Of a stretch of DNA of 22,168 bases, positions 17,935-22,168 are shown piece by piece. The position numbers and the translations under genes were made by a program. Source of the DNA: Parvularia atlantis. Taxonomy: Eukaryota; Opisthokonta; Rotosphaerida. The first letter of the stretch is position 1. Each line of letters opens with the position of its first letter. The stretch is taken from positions 1 through 22,168 of the forward strand of contig CALSCO010002418.1 of assembly GCA_943704415.1 (NCBI GenBank). The letters run 5' to 3'. The notes beneath the pieces are model-generated. The model saw only the letters and a program-made list of their open reading frames with translations. It did no database searches and was not told the DNA's origin.

Positions 17935-19692
17935 GCGGGAGGCGCGCGCGCGCTCAATCTCGACTGCGAGCTCGTCGTGCCGCTGGACCCGCTCAGCGCA
18001 GTGGTGCGCCGCGTCACGCGCGCTGCGTTGCGACGCCGCACTGACGCCGAGGGCGCGCAGGGCCTCGCGACGCCGTACCTCCTGCGCGCGCGCAACGCGA
18101 CGCAGGGCCCGTGCCACATGGCCAGCGCGGCGCAGCGCGCGTTCGTCGAGGGCGTCGTGGTCGATGTCGACACGGCGCAGCTGTACGTCTACAACCCGCT
18201 CGTGGTGCGCGCATCCCGCGTCCGGCAACCGGCATCGCCGACACTGCGCAGATCGACGAGGGATCGATGCCGGCCGCCTTCCCGCTCGTCCCCGCGCTGC
18301 CGCGCAACTACGTCGCCGCGCTATTCTTCGGTGCGCGCACGTGACGTGCGACCAAGGCCGCGCGGCGCGGCTGACGGTGTCTGTGCACGGCAGGGTTCAA
18401 CGGGAACTCGCTGCGCCTCGTCGGCACGCCGCTGGACGACGGCTACGACTCGCTGTTTCAGGGCGCGTGCCTGCAGGGCGTGCTGACGGGGTCGATGCCC
18501 GACTACTTTGGGCGCTTCGCGTACTGCAACGCCCTCGCGTTCTTCTCGCACGTGCGATCGCTCATCGACGCCGGCCGCCTCGTGGTGCGCGCGCGTCATC
18601 GCTGCTGCTGCCGCCCGCTGATGCGCGCTCGCCCTCGCACAGGTGCCGCCGCTCGGCCGCGAGACTGACAACCTCTACTGCCCGTCCATCCGCGACTTCT
18701 CGGTCGTCGACGCGACGCAGAGCGACGGCGTCGTGACAAGCTACCTGCTGACGCAGACCGGGCGGGTGGCGCAGAACACGGTCACGAACCAGGTCGAGCT
18801 GATCCGGGCGGGCGAGAGCTGGGTGATCATCACGGGCGCGGGCGACCAGGGCCTGCTCGTCAACTACATCGCACCCGCGCTCGGCTGCCGCTCGTGGCTC
18901 GTGCCCGACCTGGCCAACCACGGCAACCTCACGGCCGCGCTTGCGCTCAACGAGATCCAGGCCGCGTATTTCCAAGCCGAGCCGGTGGCGCAGGTGCCCG
19001 GGCTCAACCCGATGGTGCTCACGAACGGCACAATCAACACCAACAAGCTCAGTGCGCTGCGCGCGGGCCTGGCCCAGAGCGTCGTCGCCGACATCTCGCC
19101 ACTGCACGAGGGCGACACGGTCATCTACTGCGAGGCCATGGCCAGCGTCACGACCAACCGCCTGCACACGTCGCAGCGCCTCTACGTCGGTGCGCCCTCG
19201 CCCGAGCCCAACAAGGCCGTCGACCTGTTCTCGTACCTGGCGGCGCGCTTCGTGCAGTCCTACGGTGGGTCCTGTGCGCGGCATGGGCGCGTGCTCACGT
19301 CGCGCCCGCGCACTCGCAGCCGACCTGCAGTGCCAGACACTGCTCAACCGGACCTGCCCGATCGTCATGGTCAACAACAGCCTGGGCGTGTACACAAGCG
19401 CGACGATCCAAGTGGTGCGCGGACACTCGCGGGTGTGTGGCGTACGTTGCTAAGCACGCGCGCGCGCCAGCTCAACATAATTGAGGCGGGCGCGTTCCTC
19501 GGCGAACCCTACTGCGTCACAGTCGGGACGGCGTCGGCGCTGGGCGTGACGCTGCTGATGCTGACGCTGCTCGACCTCGTCTTCTTGCTCATCTGGTGCT
19601 TTGGCGGCAACGACGCCCTGCCCGTGCAGTCGTACCACGAGGCGCGCAAGAAGGAGAAGGAGCTCGAGCTGACCCAAGTCGGGAGCGCGTAG
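17869..19692 (+). CDS. Type I membrane protein of unknown family, poly-Leu signal peptide
   Basis: I do not recognise a characterised family. Six exons encode 514 aa. The N terminus is MALPPP followed by 15 Leu and then AAGGARA, a clear signal peptide. A luminal or extracellular domain of about 430 residues has sparse Cys and N-glycosylation sites (NAT, NLT, NGT, NRT, NNS). Readable blocks include ETDNLYCPSIRDFSVVDAT, GAGDQGLLVNYIAPALGC and TAALALNEIQAAYF. A single transmembrane segment (GVTLLMLTLLDLVFLLIWCF) and a short charged tail ending LELTQVGSA follow. Introns: 18205-18251, 18331-18393, 18585-18642, 19265-19319, 19415-19470. From memory only, the central block reminds me of uncharacterised secreted proteins in early-branching fungi; unverified. 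It is the only gene here ending in TAG. It converges on the subtilase gene, 170 bp away. Confidence 0.87.
17887..17931 (+). repeat. (CTG)15 trinucleotide repeat encoding poly-Leu
   Basis: Fifteen uninterrupted CTG codons form the hydrophobic core of the signal peptide of the membrane-protein gene. Perfect codon identity indicates a young or actively slipping microsatellite. Confidence 0.97.
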
Positions 19693-19862
19693 GCATTCTT
19701 CTTCCTGCCAGTGTGTGATGTTGCTTTTGACCAGGCTAACGAACGAGCAGGGCGATGAGGGGGCAGCAAGCGAACAATCGACAAAAGCAAACAGAGGACG
19801 CCACATAAGAGGCTCAATACGCTGGCGGCGGCCCTTGCGTCCAGTAGCCCTGCGCGTGCGCA
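19693..19862. other. Convergent 3' region between membrane-protein and subtilase genes
   Basis: This 170-bp tail-to-tail spacer is visibly richer in A and T than the genes around it. Both 3' UTRs and poly(A) sites must lie here or overlap. I see no exact AATAAA on either strand. Confidence 0.5.
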
Positions 19863-22168
19863 TCAGCCGCACGACACACCAAAACGGCGCAGACGAACCT
19901 CCTGCTGCTGCTGCTGCTGCGAGGGCGGCGGCGGCGAGCTCGGGTCCGGCGCGACGCGGTTGTACGCGTACGGGTCGCCCGGGTAGTGGCCGCCGCTGAC
20001 CGGCAGCAGCGCCGTGTTCTCGTTCACGACCTCGGCAAGCGAGCTGCTGATGACCAAGGTCGTGTTCGAGCCGGCTGGGTGCTTGCGGCACGAGCGCAGG
20101 ATGGCCACGGTTGACGCCACAAAGCCGATGAAAAACATGAAGATCATCGCGACGTTGTTGAGCTTCCCGCGCAGGTAGACCTCGCAGCTGGTGCCCGAGT
20201 AGCCCGCGAAGCACTCGCACGCAGCGCCCGTCGTGCTGTTGTTGCCGCTGAGCGAGACGCACTCGCCGCTGCTGCTGCACGTCGTGTCGGCCGAGCAGGC
20301 CAGCGGCGCCTGGACGAGCACGCGCAGCTCGAGCGTGGGCGTCGTTCCGCTGCGCTGCACGCGCACTCGCAGCGGCGTGCCTGCGATGTATGGCAGCGTT
20401 GTTGGGGCGACGGTGACGGGCGTGCGCTCGCCGGCCTGGCCCGAGCTGCTGGCGGCCGCGGCTTCCCATTGCCCACCGGCGGTCTGCGCCTCGAGCGTGA
20501 CGGTGAGAGTGTACTTCGCCGTGCTGCCGGCAAAGTTGCGCGCGTAGACCTGCGACAACAAGCTGAGTGGCCTGAACAACGCGAGCGCCCTGCAGCGGCG
20601 ACGCACCCACACGCCGACGTCGCCCTCCTTCTGTAGCTCGAAAGGCACAGTGGTTGCCAACGTCTGCCCTGACGCGAGCGTGCCAAGCTGCGTCTCGCAG
20701 CGCCCAACGCACGGCGTCGCCTGGATGAGCGAGTAGGCGACGGGCGAGCCCTCCGGGAAGAGCAGGTTGTTCGGGTCGTTCAAGCGCTGCCCGCGCGAGA
20801 AAAGACAGTTTGAGTTTGGCATCCGCGCAAGGGCGACCACGCGACGCACGCACGCACCTCCTCCTTGCTCTGCGTCTGCAGCAGCGACACGATCTCGTCG
20901 AACGACAGCCACGGGTTCTGCTCAAACAGCATCGCGACAATGCCGCCGACGTGCGGGGCGGCCATGCTCGTCCCGCTGAGCGCACACGGGGTAAGCACGC
21001 GCGCGCTTGTGTGCGGCACGCACCTTAGCAGGGCCACGTCGGTCGGCGAGCGGTAGTACGCGCTGCGTACGATATCGCCGGGTGCCCACACGCGCACGCA
21101 CTCGCTAGGCCACGCACGTAGCTGTGGTCAGTACACGTAGCGAAGGGTGTCGTGGCCGGACGCACCCGTAGTTGCTCGAGGGCGACGCCTCGCCGCGCTC
21201 GTTGTGGTTGCCGACGGTGATGGCGACGAGCGAGCGCGCGGGCGAGAACAGGCACGCCGACAAGGCGTCGTTGCCGGCGGCGACGACCGAGTAGAACCCG
21301 GCATTGTAGGCGTCACGGATAGTCGTGTCGAGCGAGAGCGTCGAGTTGCCGCCGAGCGAGAGCACAATCACGGCCGGGAGCTGCCCGTTGGAGACGACGT
21401 AGCAGATGCCCTGGATCACGACCGAGTTGTAGCCCGAGCCGTACTCGTTGAGCACCTGGGCGCGATCGTGCGTGCCCCAGTGTGAGCAGCCCGTGCACAA
21501 GGAGGGCCACGCACGAGGCGCACCTGCACGCCCAGCAGGCGCACGTCCTTGGCGACGCCGTACATGCGGCCGCCGACGATGCCGGCGACGTGGGTGCCGT
21601 GACCGTTGCAGTCGTCGCACGCGCTGCCCGTGAACGAGCGGAAGATGCTCGCGCGGCCCTCAAACTCGACGTGGTCGACGCGGATGCCCGAGTCGACCAC
21701 ATACACGTTGACGCCGCGCCCCGTGTAGTTGTAGTAGTAGCGGTCGTCCATCAGCCCCAACCGCGTCTTGGATAGCGCGTCCAGCGCCCACGACTCGCGC
21801 CGCACGTCTTGGATGTGCGTCGTCGCCGCGCGCAGCTCCGGGTCGGCCTCGACGTAGGCGACCTGACGCCATCCCCGTGTGAGTCCCACGCGGACATCAC
21901 GTCACGTCTTGGCGGACGCACCACGTCGTCCAGCGCGGCCAGCGCGTCGACGCAGGCCTCGTCCGCGCACGTCGCGACGACGTACTGCGTCACGCCGGTG
22001 CACGCGAAGGCGCTGCGCACGGCCGCGCCGCGGACGCCGCTGATACGCGCGCGCGCCGCAGTGACGTCGGCCACGTCGTCGCGCAGCCGCACGAGGTAGC
22101 GCCCCTCGGGCGACCTGTCGTGTGCGCACGCGGCCACTCAGCGCACGCAGCGGACGTCGTGGGGGGGG
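19863..22168 (-). CDS. Membrane-anchored subtilisin-like serine protease (S8A, proteinase-K type) with EGF-like domain; 5' partial
   Basis: Secretory-pathway serine endoprotease. About 636 residues are visible; the signal peptide lies beyond the window. An I9 inhibitory propeptide begins [12 protein letters not shown]. The catalytic triad is Asp in [14 protein letters not shown] (21692-21694), His in [13 protein letters not shown] (21590-21592) and Ser in [12 protein letters not shown] (20966-20968), with oxyanion Asn in VVAAGND. After a beta-rich C-terminal domain comes an EGF-like module ([11 protein letters not shown], then [13 protein letters not shown]), a transmembrane helix ([16 protein letters not shown]) and a cytosolic tail with PPPP and poly-Gln. 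Introns: 20550-20606, 20787-20857, 20976-21023, 21105-21165, 21456-21523, 21863-21921, 22115-22146 (32 bases, inferred). The GTSMA Ser motif is completed across the intron at 20976. A plain secreted proteinase K has neither the EGF module nor the anchor. Confidence 0.93.
22160..22168. other. G-run at window end
   Basis: The window stops in eight or nine consecutive G inside the 5' part of the subtilase gene. This may be a real homopolymer or a sequencing or assembly edge artefact, so the partial first codons there should not be trusted. Confidence 0.6.

Noticed and set aside
19450-20985. 511-codon minus-strand open frame across the membrane-protein 3' end and the subtilase
   Set aside because: It is in the wrong frame for the subtilase, spans the convergent spacer and is Arg/Ala-rich with no family motif.
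134-22168. Transposons or virus-derived elements
   Set aside because: I looked for reverse transcriptase, integrase or transposase motifs, long terminal repeats and terminal inverted repeats on both strands and saw none.
134-22168. tRNA, rRNA or other structured RNA genes
   Set aside because: No cloverleaf with A/B box pattern or rRNA-like block was found by eye in the short noncoding gaps; a covariance-model scan was not possible.

Overview
The window is nuclear DNA of an unidentified, GC-rich, free-living-type eukaryote. It carries ten protein genes, nine of them cut by very short spliceosomal introns. I modelled 83 introns of 32 to 94 bases, most between 44 and 70. A histidine-biosynthesis gene (fused HIS7) argues against an animal. 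The mix of F-BAR/RasGAP, MCRS1-type FHA protein, TELO2, HIS7 and an EGF-bearing membrane subtilase fits a protist or an early-branching fungus, but I cannot assign a lineage. Nine of the ten stop codons are TGA and the tenth is TAG, so the standard code applies.

Layout. 1-133: (CT)n, (CA)n and (AAGC)n simple repeats. 134-4548 minus: F-BAR/PH/C2/RasGAP signalling protein. 4549-4648: spacer with a 7-bp tandem repeat. 4649-5820 minus: probable mitochondrial TPR protein with a His-rich segment. 5820-8130 minus: type I Baeyer-Villiger monooxygenase, whose stop overlaps the start of the TPR gene by one base. 8131-8192: 62-bp divergent promoter with a 12-bp palindrome. 8193-11162 plus: TELO2. 11174-12937 plus: MFS transporter, 11 bp downstream of TELO2. 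12993-15079 plus: HIS7 (HisH-HisF fusion). 15131-15515 minus: decayed Kelch-like remnant in the largest gap. 15526-16957 plus: MCRS1-like FHA protein. 17014-17610 plus: intronless dual-specificity phosphatase. 17869-19692 plus: type I membrane protein of unknown family with a CTG-encoded poly-Leu signal peptide. 19863-22168 minus: proteinase-K-like subtilase with EGF and transmembrane segments, 5' end outside the window. The window ends in a G run.

The genes do not form one pathway; they are a housekeeping mix (PIKK assembly, histidine synthesis, chromatin, Ras signalling, proteolysis, oxidation). The striking properties are extreme compaction and an unusual splice code: the donor is nearly always GTGCG rather than GTRAGT, there are GC-AG introns whose donors keep the same shape (GCRCG), a CTRAC-like branch site is common, and acceptors are usually GCAG. 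Exon models were built by keeping frame and restoring family motifs; every complete model closes without frameshift.
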